Assembly: GCA_029552825.1 (NCBI GenBank)
Contig: JAKPDL010000203.1
Span: forward strand, 1 to 48,928
Reading direction: 5' to 3'
DNA length: 48,928 nt
Source: Bacteroidota bacterium
Lineage (GTDB): Bacteria > Bacteroidota > Bacteroidia > Bacteroidales > VadinHA17
The notes under the pieces are model-generated. The model worked only from the letters and a program-made list of their open reading frames with translations, was not told the DNA's origin and searched no databases. A program made the translations under genes and the position numbers. This document shows, piece after piece, positions 1 through 7,597 of this stretch. Positions within the stretch are counted from its first letter, which is position 1; each line of letters opens with the position of its first letter.

Positions 1-280
1 CCGGCAATCGCCCCGCCTGCCGTTCCCTATGCGGCGGGCGGGGCAGTTTCCCCCCCTGACCGGCATTCGACCGGCCGCGACCCCCCGCCATCAAAACCCG
101 CCGAGTATCACATCCTCGCCCCTGGGCCGCCATCCGCGTCCGGGGGCGTTCTTCTGTCGTCCCTACCGAAATGACGGGTCCTGTCCGATCCGGCGGGCGA
201 GGGCAGGGGGTTGCTACCACGGTTGCTACTACGAGCAATTTTCTGAGGCTTTGAGGTTCGGGCAAATCCTTTATTTTCAA
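1..280. other. GC-rich tract downstream of tRNA-Pro, possible edge of an integrated element
   Basis: Positions 1-240 are about 69% GC by hand count, far above the AT-rich remainder. A 12-bp inverted repeat with one mismatch (11-22 and 32-43, 9-nt loop) forms a strong hairpin with no T-run after it. The 9-mer GGTTGCTAC occurs twice (209-217, 221-229) with a 12-bp pitch, reminiscent of arm-type recombinase sites. The tract touches the 3' end of tRNA-Pro, a common integrase target. Short open frames here (29-307 plus, 108-314 minus) have low-complexity, Arg/Pro-rich translations without a recognisable domain, and I do not call them. No integrase gene is visible; it may lie beyond the window edge. 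Confidence 0.4.
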
Positions 281-357
281 TGGTCGGGGTGGTCAGACTC
301 GAACTGACGACCACCTGCTCCCAAAGCAGGTACGCTAACCAACTGCGCTACACCCCG
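281..357 (-). tRNA. tRNA-Pro (UGG anticodon)
   Basis: Read on the minus strand, this 77-nt segment folds as a full cloverleaf. The 7-bp acceptor stem starts CGGGGTG and pairs with CACCCCG. The D-arm contains AGTTGGTTAGC. The anticodon stem CCTGC/GCAGG encloses the loop TTTGGGA, giving anticodon TGG. The T-loop is TTCGAGTC. The 3' CCA is encoded (281-283 on the plus strand read TGG). The foreign-looking GC-rich DNA begins just past the CCA end. Confidence 0.95.
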
Positions 358-439
358 CTATGGCATCCGAAGCTTTAGCGAAGGACGCCTCTTCTCTTCA
401 AAGCATCAGCAATGACGCCATGAAATTCAAAAAGCGATG

Positions 440-447
440 CAAATTTA
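440..447 (-). promoter_or_regulatory. Possible promoter -7 box for tRNA-Pro
   Basis: The minus strand reads TAAATTTG, an exact match to the Bacteroidota -7 consensus TAnnTTTG, about 80 nt upstream of the tRNA 5' end. The -33 position is weak. The rest of 358-582 is AT-rich and holds nothing else I recognise. Confidence 0.3.
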
Positions 448-582
448 CTATTCATTTTTAAAATTCCACTCTCTAAAAAGAATTATTTAACACATGATTG
501 ATTTTTACACGAAAAAATCTGACATTTGATTTTAATTTAATTACCAGATTATTAAATACAAATTACAATTAAACTCTAAAAA

Positions 583-1455
583 ATGAATGCAAAATCAATC
601 AGAATCAGAAAGATTGTTGCCTTGCTTATTTTTCTTCCGGCGGCATTAATTGGTGTTTACGGACAGGCCAGGAAAACTTCAGGCGGAGAAGTGACTCTCG
701 CATATAATTTTCCTGCAGGCAAAACATTGTCATATGTGGTGAATACAGCAGCAAGACAGCAGATGGATGTCGAAGGCCAGGTAATGAATATTCTGGCAAG
801 CAACAAGCTTGTTTTTAAGATAGCTTTGAAGGAAAAGAGGGGTGAAAACCTGGTTGTGGGTATAACCGTCGATACTCTGAGTGCTTCTGTAGATGCAATG
901 GGAAATATGACAGGAGGAGTTATTTCTGAGGTTACAGGCAAAACTTTCAATCTGGTTTTGACTCCAGGAGGTAAGATTGTAGACAATTCGGAGGGTGAAA
1001 AAATTACTTATTCGATAGATGGACAGAACACCGGAAATCTCGGGCAGACGTTACGTAATATTTTTCCTACCCTGCCTTCTAAACCTGTAAAACCTGGTGA
1101 AACATGGACATCGAAGGATACTGTTAAAACACAATCGGCTGGTGCTAATGTGTTCCAGATTATTGAATCAACCAATACCTACGAGAAGAATGAGAATGTC
1201 AACGGAATTATGTGCGCTAAGGTGGTGTCTTCAGTAAAGGGAACCAATCAGACTACCACACAAAATATGGGAATGGACATTTTAATGCATGGTCCGGTGA
1301 CCGGACAGTCGATAATCTATTTTGCCCTTGCCGGAGGCTACCCCGTAAGGGTGGAGGAAGTGTCGAAAATGAATGGAACTATTGAGATTTCGTCACCTCA
1401 AAGTATGTCATTCCCGATTTTAATGGAGGTTAACACAACGATTCAATTGCGATAA
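583..1455 (+). CDS. Secreted DUF6263-like protein
   Basis: The product is 290 aa with a cleavable signal peptide: basic MNAKSIRIRK, then a hydrophobic stretch ending near VYGQA (residues 24-28). The mature part alternates beta-strand-like segments and resembles the DUF6263 family of Bacteroidota exported proteins. Visible family-like features are an opening with FPAGKTLSYVVNT, a central KPVKPGETW segment and a C-terminal stretch on Met-rich beta strands. No catalytic motif is seen and the function is unknown. Its stop codon abuts the stop of the convergent CAP gene with no spacer, so any shared terminator must lie inside coding sequence. Family assignment is by recognition, not search. Confidence 0.7.
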   Translation: MNAKSIRIRKIVALLIFLPAALIGVYGQARKTSGGEVTLAYNFPAGKTLSYVVNTAARQQMDVEGQVMNILASNKLVFKIALKEKRGENLVVGITVDTLSASVDAMGNMTGGVISEVTGKTFNLVLTPGGKIVDNSEGEKITYSIDGQNTGNLGQTLRNIFPTLPSKPVKPGETWTSKDTVKTQSAGANVFQIIESTNTYEKNENVNGIMCAKVVSSVKGTNQTTTQNMGMDILMHGPVTGQSIIYFALAGGYPVRVEEVSKMNGTIEISSPQSMSFPILMEVNTTIQLR

Positions 1456-2415
1456 TCAGGGATTTGTTACTTTTATAACAATGCCGCTTACCGGGTAATA
1501 GCCGTCGGTGCTTATTGCACGGGGAGTGGCAATTTCTTTTTTGTCTGTAAAAATCTGGATATAATAGAGCCCTTCCTTTTTAAAGGAAACGGGAATAGAA
1601 TAAATATTTCCCTTTCTATAGCCGGCAAGCTCCCATGCAGGCACCTTAAACGCAACTTCCTTCGAAAAATCTTCATAACTTCCCTTTCTGGGTTTCTGGC
1701 CGGGACGGAGAGGCACCGGGAAAGGTTCACGGTAACATATCAGAAAATAAAGGTACGACCTCCCTTTTGTGTCAATCACTATAGTTCCTGTTTCTCCTGT
1801 TGATAATGCTGTCGGAACACTTATGTATTCAAGGTATCTGTTTATAAATTCCTCGTAATATCTAAAATGGTTCTTTGTGATGTAAAACCCAATGCCTGCG
1901 TAGTTATGAGCTTTATCGATTATGTTGCGCTTATGTCCGTCGTTGGGGGCTCTTTCAGCCATAAAACTTTCATGGCCGTTTTTCATGAGTTTTGCAATCA
2001 GTTCAGGTGTTACAGTAAATCCTTTTGAATCCCATTCACCATAGGCATTTTCCGTTACGTGGTCGTGACCTCCAGCAAAAGCATAACGGTGATAAGGCTT
2101 TTCACCTTTAAGATTCCAGTGTGAGACATATTCATTCTCAGCTGCTTCACGGCAAATCTTATTTGCAACTCGTGAGGCAAGAATGTCGAGCTCAAGAGGC
2201 TGCGCCCTGTGTTTTCTTCTGCTGTTATTAATTATCTCGAGTTGCTGAAGTTTAAGCCTGAGGTCATCATCACTGTCCTTATATTCAGGAAGCCTTTTTT
2301 CCTGTTCGTTCAGTCTTCTGTAATATTCAAAATCCTTTACATCCTGTGTTACAGCAGGCAGATGCAGTCCCATAACAATCGCCTGAAGCAGTATGTAACG
2401 TAAAATAAATTTCAT
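1456..2415 (-). CDS. CAP/SCP-domain extracellular protein
   Basis: The product is 319 aa with an N-terminal signal peptide (hydrophobic residues 3-22). Residues 55-185 form a CAP (SCP/PR-1) domain. The cavity residues are visible: H99 in VSHW, E122 in TENAYGEW, and H161 in GHKRNIID. Residues 186-319 are a beta-rich extension ending VIKVTNP with no family I recognise. CAP proteins are usually secreted; bacterial ones have been linked to lipid, wall or metal binding, but the role here is unknown. It lies 33 nt downstream of ppk1 and is probably the last gene of the pfkA-sixA-ppk1 operon, an unusual companion. Its stop codon abuts that of the upstream plus-strand gene. Confidence 0.85.
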   Translation of the reverse strand: MKFILRYILLQAIVMGLHLPAVTQDVKDFEYYRRLNEQEKRLPEYKDSDDDLRLKLQQLEIINNSRRKHRAQPLELDILASRVANKICREAAENEYVSHWNLKGEKPYHRYAFAGGHDHVTENAYGEWDSKGFTVTPELIAKLMKNGHESFMAERAPNDGHKRNIIDKAHNYAGIGFYITKNHFRYYEEFINRYLEYISVPTALSTGETGTIVIDTKGRSYLYFLICYREPFPVPLRPGQKPRKGSYEDFSKEVAFKVPAWELAGYRKGNIYSIPVSFKKEGLYYIQIFTDKKEIATPRAISTDGYYPVSGIVIKVTNP

Positions 2416-2448
2416 CAGAAAAATTTCCCGGAATAATTAATTAAAAAA

Positions 2449-4485
2449 TCATTCCTCTTTCAGTATGTTGTAGATTTCCGTTTGCGAGTTTATTTTCTTT
2501 TTGTCGTTGGTGACAAATTTGTTGCTCAGCGCAGGATCAAGTATCCTTGCTTTGGTATTGTCTTTCCACTGAATCTCAAAGACTTTTTTAAGATGTTTTT
2601 TTATGTTTTCGTCGAACACCGGACATGTAACTTCAATACGGTGATCGAGATTCCTGGTCATAAGATCTGCCGATGATATGTAAATCTCTTCATCACCATC
2701 GTTGCAGAAAATCATGAATCTTGTATGTTCCAGAAATCTGTCGACAATACCTATTGCCTGGATGTTTTCACTCAGTCCTTTTACCCCTGCTACAATTGAG
2801 AACATGCCCCTTATAATCATGCGTATTTCTACTCCAGCCTGGCTTGCCTCGTAAAGCTTGTCAATTATTTCCCTGTCGGTTATATTATTTAGTTTCAGCC
2901 ACATGTAAGCTTTTTTCCTGGCTTTTGCATTTTTTATTTCGTTCTCGATAAGAAGAATCATTTTGTTGCGCAGATGAAAAGGTGATAAAACCAGGTGGTA
3001 GTAATTTTCTTTTATATAATTGGCATGAAAGAAATTAAATACTTTCTGAACTTCATTTGTTATCTTTTTTTCGCATGTCAGTAGCAGGTGATCGGTATAG
3101 ATACGTGCAGTGTCTTCGTTGAAATTTCCTGTGCCTATCGCTGCATATTTTCTTGTGACTTCGTCTTTTACTCTTGTGATAAGGCAAAGTTTTGCATGCA
3201 CTTTGAGTCCGGGTACGCCGTAGATTACCTTGACTCCTTCGTTCATCAGCTTATTTCCCCAGAGAATGTTAGCTTCCTCGTCGAACCGTGCCTGGAGTTC
3301 AACGACAGTGGTAACACTTTTACCGTTTCTTACGGCATTCATAAGGGCATTTATTACACTTGAGTTGCGGGCCAGGCGGTATAGAGTTATCTGTATTGAT
3401 GTTACATAAGGGTCGATGGATGCTTCCCTGAGAAGGTCAATGAAGTGGTCGAAAGGATGGTACGGGAAAAAGAGCATGATGTCTTTTTTCTGTATAGCTG
3501 ACAGGATGCTTTTACCCGGAGTTATATCTTTGTGCTGTATGGGAACAAGAGGTTCATAATACAACTTTTTACGACCAAGGTTGGGGAAATTCATGAAGTC
3601 TTTAAAGTTGTGGTAGCGGTTACCCGGGATGATAACATCGTCGGGTCCGAGTTTCAGCTTCTTTGTAATGGTTTTTAGTAAGTCTGCCGGCATCTCCCGG
3701 TCGTAGATAAACCTTACCGGAGTACCTTTTTTTCTTTGCTGAAGGCTGCGCGACAGTTTATCGATGTAGCTGGCTATGTAATCATCAGCAATTTCTATTT
3801 CTGCATCCTTGGTCAGTTTTATGGTAAAAGCAGTTATCTCGTCAAAATCGAAAACAACGAATACTTCTTTAAGTCCAAACCTGATTACATCATCTAAAAA
3901 TATCAGGTATTTTTCATTGTCTCTGTCAGGTAGAACAATGAAGCGGGGAAGTACATCTGATGGTATCTCGAGTAGCGCGTATTTCCTTTTATTGCTTTTT
4001 TTCTTCCGCAGCAGAATTGCAAGATAGATTGCATCGTCGGTGAGGTTGGGTAGATTTGATTCGGGTTCAATCATAAAGGGCATCAGCCGGGTTCTGACCT
4101 CACTGTGGAAGAATTCAGCAATAAAATCCGACTGGGCTTTATCGAGTTGCTGTTCGTTAATTATATGAATTTTGTTCTTTGCGAGTTCTTTTATAATGTC
4201 GGAATATATTTTCTCGAAAACCTGATTCTGCGACAGAACTATCTTCTGGATTTTTTTAAGAGTCTTTCTGGGGTCGTAACCAAGAATTTCCTTGGCGTTA
4301 TTGTAATAAGTAAGTCTTTTCAGGGTAGCGACTCTAACCCTGAAATATTCGTCGAGGTTATTGGAATAGATGCCGAGAAACTTAAGACGTTCAAGTAAAG
4401 GAACTTCTTTGTTTTCAGCCTCCTGAAGCACTCTCTCGTTGAAGGAGAGCCAGCTTATTTCCTTTGGTATGTAATCTTTGGCCAT
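2449..4485 (-). CDS. ppk1: Polyphosphate kinase 1
   Basis: The product is 678 aa, the usual length for PPK1, which reversibly transfers the gamma-phosphate of ATP to a growing polyphosphate chain. The N-terminal domain begins SWLSFNERVLQEA. The first phospholipase-D-like catalytic domain carries ELQARFDEEANI (396-407) and the autophosphorylated histidine H430 in GLKVHAKLCLI. The second carries HTRFMIFCND and SADLMTRNLDHRIE. It starts 6 nt after sixA and follows pfkA, so it is co-transcribed with a phosphohistidine phosphatase and a glycolytic kinase. The CHAD gene at 6.7 kb, transcribed divergently, encodes a likely polyphosphate-binding partner. No truncation is seen. Confidence 0.97.
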   Translation of the reverse strand: MAKDYIPKEISWLSFNERVLQEAENKEVPLLERLKFLGIYSNNLDEYFRVRVATLKRLTYYNNAKEILGYDPRKTLKKIQKIVLSQNQVFEKIYSDIIKELAKNKIHIINEQQLDKAQSDFIAEFFHSEVRTRLMPFMIEPESNLPNLTDDAIYLAILLRKKKSNKRKYALLEIPSDVLPRFIVLPDRDNEKYLIFLDDVIRFGLKEVFVVFDFDEITAFTIKLTKDAEIEIADDYIASYIDKLSRSLQQRKKGTPVRFIYDREMPADLLKTITKKLKLGPDDVIIPGNRYHNFKDFMNFPNLGRKKLYYEPLVPIQHKDITPGKSILSAIQKKDIMLFFPYHPFDHFIDLLREASIDPYVTSIQITLYRLARNSSVINALMNAVRNGKSVTTVVELQARFDEEANILWGNKLMNEGVKVIYGVPGLKVHAKLCLITRVKDEVTRKYAAIGTGNFNEDTARIYTDHLLLTCEKKITNEVQKVFNFFHANYIKENYYHLVLSPFHLRNKMILLIENEIKNAKARKKAYMWLKLNNITDREIIDKLYEASQAGVEIRMIIRGMFSIVAGVKGLSENIQAIGIVDRFLEHTRFMIFCNDGDEEIYISSADLMTRNLDHRIEVTCPVFDENIKKHLKKVFEIQWKDNTKARILDPALSNKFVTNDKKKINSQTEIYNILKEE

Positions 4486-4491
4486 GACTGG

Positions 4492-4977
4492 TTAAGGTCG
4501 CAGTATTAATTCTGGAATACCTGAGCCGGCTTTTATTTCATCCCACTCCTTAACATTGAAGGAGAGACAGACAATTCCACTTTTGGGGATTTCCCCGACA
4601 CTATTTCCACTCAGGTAGTTGGCAATGTTGGTAAAAGAGGGGTCGTGACCGAAAAGAACCACTGAGTCGCTGTTTTTTGCGGCAGAATCAAGTACCGTCA
4701 GCAGTGACTTTTCGTTAAACCTGTAATAAATTTCACTCTTAATAATTATCTCTTCTGGTTTCATGTCGTATTCCATGGCGAAGATGAGGGCTGTTTCGAG
4801 GGCCCTGAAAGCCGGACTGGTGATAAGAGTGCCAGGATTGCTTATTTTCTCTTTAAGTTTGACAGTCATCTGGTGTGAAAGATTCTTCCCTTTTGTTGTG
4901 AGAGACCTTTCAAAGTCGGAGAGTCCAGTTTCCTGATTCTCTGCCTTTCCGTGCCGCATGAAGATTATTCTTTTCAT
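4492..4977 (-). CDS. sixA: SixA-type phosphohistidine phosphatase (histidine phosphatase superfamily)
   Basis: The product is 161 aa. The RHG catalytic motif (residues 8-10, in MKRIIFMRHG) supplies the nucleophilic histidine, and GHDPS near the C-terminal third supplies the second histidine, as in SixA, which removes phosphate from phosphohistidine. The frame stays open upstream to 5076, but that extension overlaps the 3' end of pfkA and lacks homology. The ATG at 4975-4977 puts RHG at the family's usual distance from the N-terminus, so I chose it. It lies between pfkA (37-nt gap) and ppk1 (6-nt gap). PPK1 works through a phosphohistidine intermediate and SixA-like proteins often neighbour ppk or CHAD genes, but the substrate here is unproven. 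Confidence 0.9.
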   Translation of the reverse strand: MKRIIFMRHGKAENQETGLSDFERSLTTKGKNLSHQMTVKLKEKISNPGTLITSPAFRALETALIFAMEYDMKPEEIIIKSEIYYRFNEKSLLTVLDSAAKNSDSVVLFGHDPSFTNIANYLSGNSVGEIPKSGIVCLSFNVKEWDEIKAGSGIPELILRP

Positions 4978-5014
4978 TATTATGAGGTTAGTTTTAGCCA
5001 GTTTGATAAAGTTT

Positions 5015-6052
5015 TTAAATACCAAAACATGTTCCCATTTCTTTTGCTCTAACAAGTAGAGTATTATTTCGTTCAACCAGTCTTGTTTTTCCTGCCACTT
5101 CTGCGAGGGGCACTGAAGTTATGTCGCCGTTTTTCTGTGACACCATTTTGCCATAGTCTCGGTCGACAATCATATTGGCTGCGGTAGCCCCAAACTTTGA
5201 CGCCAGTATTCTGTCCATAGGCGAAGGTGTGCCGCCCCTCTGTATATATCCGAGTACGGTAACCCTCGTGTCGAGGCCTGTAATCTGGTTGATTCTTCGC
5301 GCTATATAGTTCCCAGCCGATTTTTCCTTTGACGGAATTTTTATTCCTTCAGCTACAACAACAATTGAATAGGGTTTGTTTTCGCGCGACCTTTTCAGCA
5401 AATAATCTTTAATAATGTTTTCGTTATATTGTATTTCAGGGATGAGGATGACATCGCCACCCCCAGCCACTCCTGAATAGAGTGCAAGCCATCCTGCATT
5501 GTGCCCCATAAGTTCTATCACCATTATCCTTTTATGCGAATTGGCTGTGGAGTGAAGCCTGTCAATAGCCTCGGTGGCTATATTTACTGCTGAGTCGAAA
5601 CCGAAAGTGATGTCGGTGCCCCATACGTCGTTGTCGATGGTCTTGGGTATGCCTATCACATTCAATCCTTCCTGCGAGAGCAGATGTGCAGTCTTCTGGG
5701 TGCCGTTACCACCGATACACACAAGGCAGTCGAGACCCAGCTGCTCATAATGTTCAACCATCAGGGCTGGTTTGCTGATATCTTTTTTACCCTTGTTGTT
5801 CTTAAATGGCTTCTCCCTCGAAGTCCCAAGAATAGTTCCGCCGAGTGTGAGGATACCGGATAGGCTGCTTTCGGTAAGAGTAATATATTCCTTGTTGATA
5901 AGCCCGAGGAAGCCATCGCACAGTCCAATAACTTCCATCCCGTATTTAACAATGGCTGTTTTGCCCACACCCCTGATGGCTGCATTTATTCCCGGACAAT
6001 CGCCTCCTGCAGTGAGTATGCCTATTTTCTGAGGTCTCTTTTTCTTGCTCAT
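5015..6052 (-). CDS. pfkA: 6-phosphofructokinase, group III-like
   Basis: The product is 345 aa and phosphorylates fructose 6-phosphate in glycolysis. Motifs: GGDCPG near residues 16-21 (GGDAPG in classical enzymes), IGGNGT (113-118), PKTIDND (136-142, catalytic D140 and D142), MGHNAGW (182-188) and GGTPSPMDR (273-281). At the positions that separate phosphoryl donors this protein has Gly (G117, E. coli G104) and Lys (K137, E. coli G124). That combination is known from the ATP-using branch of the mixed-substrate group III enzymes. N116 replaces the usual Asp at E. coli position 103, so donor specificity is worth testing. It is the first gene of the pfkA-sixA-ppk1-CAP operon. Confidence 0.93.
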   Translation of the reverse strand: MSKKKRPQKIGILTAGGDCPGINAAIRGVGKTAIVKYGMEVIGLCDGFLGLINKEYITLTESSLSGILTLGGTILGTSREKPFKNNKGKKDISKPALMVEHYEQLGLDCLVCIGGNGTQKTAHLLSQEGLNVIGIPKTIDNDVWGTDITFGFDSAVNIATEAIDRLHSTANSHKRIMVIELMGHNAGWLALYSGVAGGGDVILIPEIQYNENIIKDYLLKRSRENKPYSIVVVAEGIKIPSKEKSAGNYIARRINQITGLDTRVTVLGYIQRGGTPSPMDRILASKFGATAANMIVDRDYGKMVSQKNGDITSVPLAEVAGKTRLVERNNTLLVRAKEMGTCFGI

Positions 6053-6177
6053 TTCAGATTCTTATTCTGTTAATTAATGCTTATGTTTATTTTCTTTAGC
6101 AAAATTTGCCGAATTCTTCTGTAAAAACCAGGTTTATTATGGTACCGTTTTACTCTCGGCCAATAACTTATTAAATC

Positions 6178-6208
6178 CAAATATACAAAAGAGAGCGGCA
6201 ATAACAAC
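6178..6208 (-). promoter_or_regulatory. Promoter of the pfkA-sixA-ppk1 operon
   Basis: On the minus strand a -33-like GTTG (6205-6208) is separated by 19 nt from TATATTTG (6178-6185), an exact TAnnTTTG box. A transcript starting a few bases downstream would carry a leader of about 120 nt before pfkA. Confidence 0.55.
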
Positions 6209-6354
6209 TATGAAATTCACATGACTTAAAATTAAATTTTAAAATGAAAATAAGCAGGTATAAAATTTATGTTTGAAAATGTACCCTGTGTTGTGGAGAG
6301 ACTATTCAACCATTGTATTTCATTAATTGATAGGTGACTACATTTGTATCTCCT

Positions 6355-6405
6355 TGCAGTATAAACTGACCCCCTTTGTATTTTTAATGTAATAACTAAC
6401 CCTCG
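6355..6405. repeat. Possible remnant of a second IS type (IS21-like terminal repeats)
   Basis: The stretch contains AAACTGACCCCCTTTGTA followed about 20 bp later by the weaker TAACTAACCCTCG. This pattern resembles the repeated termini of IS21-family elements. No transposase remains nearby. The similarity is by eye only. Confidence 0.25.
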
Positions 6406-6514
6406 AATCGTCCTGAAAAAGCATGTACTCACCCCCCAACCCCCCTCTCTACTTCGTAAAGAGAGGGGGGCTTGTATTTCCTGGTATTCTGTCAACCTGT
6501 TTCAGGACAAAACA
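6403..6514. repeat. MITE-like element with IS3-type ends around a C-rich hairpin
   Basis: The right end (6490-6514) matches the reverse complement of the left terminus of the intact IS at 47302 in 23 of 25 positions by hand alignment. The left end has TCGTCCTGAAAAAG at 6408, in inverted orientation and similar to the same termini. Between them lies a hairpin with AGAGGGGGG pairing CCCCCCTCT (about 6435-6470). There is no coding capacity. The whole is about 112 bp, as expected of a non-autonomous derivative or a solo remnant. Confidence 0.55.
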
Positions 6515-6609
6515 GACAAAATTCTATGTATCAATTTGTTAAGCCCACATGGTGGAAACGGGGAAGGGGGGCATTGAATATAAAGAAACGGGAAAACATA
6601 TCATTTCTC

Positions 6610-6634
6610 TGTCAACTTTCTTCAGGACGATATG
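6610..6634. repeat. Solo IS-end remnant upstream of the CHAD gene
   Basis: TGTCAACTTTCTTCAGGACG matches the right terminus of the intact IS (48698-48722) in about 20 of 25 positions, in the same orientation as the end at 6490. The 95 bp between these two ends contain a short purine-rich run (GGGGAAGGGGGG) and nothing recognisable as a gene. Overall 6053-6688 holds only the operon promoter and these remnants. Confidence 0.5.
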
Positions 6635-6688
6635 CAGACACTCTATTTAAAGGTTATGATTTTAAAAGATTTCACTATATTTACATAT

Positions 6689-7597
6689 ATGATACCTGAT
6701 GAGATAAAAATAAAACCGGTAAAGCCTGTGCTGTCGGGATATATTTCGGAAGCATTGCGGTTACTTAAGAATGAAACCTTTCCGGATGAGGATTCTGTTC
6801 ATGACATCAGGGTATTAATGAAGAAGGCAAGAGCTGCTGTGAAACTTGTTGCACATCAGGTAGATAGTGAATTCTTTGAAAGAGAATATATGACTTTCAG
6901 GGAAGCCGGACGGTTGCTTGCAGAATGGAGGGAGACATCAGTTCACAGAAAGACTCTTAAGTCAATCAGGAAATCACACGGAGATCTTTTTAGCCGGCTT
7001 TCAAGGTATCCTTTTCTTGAAAGTATTATGGCGACACCTCTGGAGTTTTCATCACCTGGTAAGGCTGAATCTAATAGAATTGAAAAAATTGAAGAGATTT
7101 TAAGGAAGTCGCTTTACCGGGTGCGCTTTCAAAGTTTCGGTGAACAGGATTTCAGGCTGATGTTTCAGGCACTTGAATCAACCTATAACGAAGTTGCAGG
7201 GATATATCTGGAATGCCGCAGGAAGCCACGGCCTGGTAAAATCCACTCTTTGAGAAAGAGGGCCAAGGATTTATTATACCAGCTCTGGTTTTTCAGACCG
7301 TTGAATCCGCCAGTTATAAAAAGAATTGAAAAACGACTTGACAGTCTTACACGTGACATTGGCAGATACAATGATCTTGAGCAATTATTGCAGGTTATCG
7401 GATATGAACCAGGCAACCCTGAGAACCCTCCCGATATAAATGAGCTTCTGATTATTATCAGGGATAAACAACATAACTACCTATCAGACGTATGGTCTGA
7501 AGCTTACAGGTTGTTCTGTCCGGGTCAAAAGCTGGTAAACCTTCTTGGTTTCAGGCTGCTGTCGGTTGATTTGCCTTCAGGGGCAAAGATCAGGTAA
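6689..7597 (+). CDS. CHAD-domain protein (likely polyphosphate-binding)
   Basis: The product from this start is 302 aa, mostly a CHAD (conserved histidine alpha-helical) domain. The first half has SVHDIRVLMKKARAAVKL, the second IHSLRKRAKDLLYQLWFF and later IGRYNDLEQLL, giving the family's two His/Arg/Lys-rich four-helix repeats that form a basic groove. CHAD domains are reported to bind inorganic polyphosphate, and the gene sits divergently next to the ppk1 operon. In-frame ATGs exist at 6632 and 6656, but the residues they add are not CHAD-like and the first overlaps an IS-end remnant, so I prefer 6689. The gene ends 8 bp inside the convergent DsrE-like gene. No signal peptide is seen, so it is probably cytoplasmic. 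Confidence 0.85.
   Translation: MIPDEIKIKPVKPVLSGYISEALRLLKNETFPDEDSVHDIRVLMKKARAAVKLVAHQVDSEFFEREYMTFREAGRLLAEWRETSVHRKTLKSIRKSHGDLFSRLSRYPFLESIMATPLEFSSPGKAESNRIEKIEEILRKSLYRVRFQSFGEQDFRLMFQALESTYNEVAGIYLECRRKPRPGKIHSLRKRAKDLLYQLWFFRPLNPPVIKRIEKRLDSLTRDIGRYNDLEQLLQVIGYEPGNPENPPDINELLIIIRDKQHNYLSDVWSEAYRLFCPGQKLVNLLGFRLLSVDLPSGAKIR

Noticed and set aside
29-314. Open frames on both strands of the GC-rich tract
   Set aside because: Low-complexity Arg/Pro-rich translations typical of chance frames in GC-rich DNA; the minus-strand frame runs into the tRNA gene; no domain recognised.
4978-5076. Longer SixA starting at 5076
   Set aside because: The added 33 residues overlap the pfkA coding end and move the RHG motif away from the N-terminus, unlike the family.
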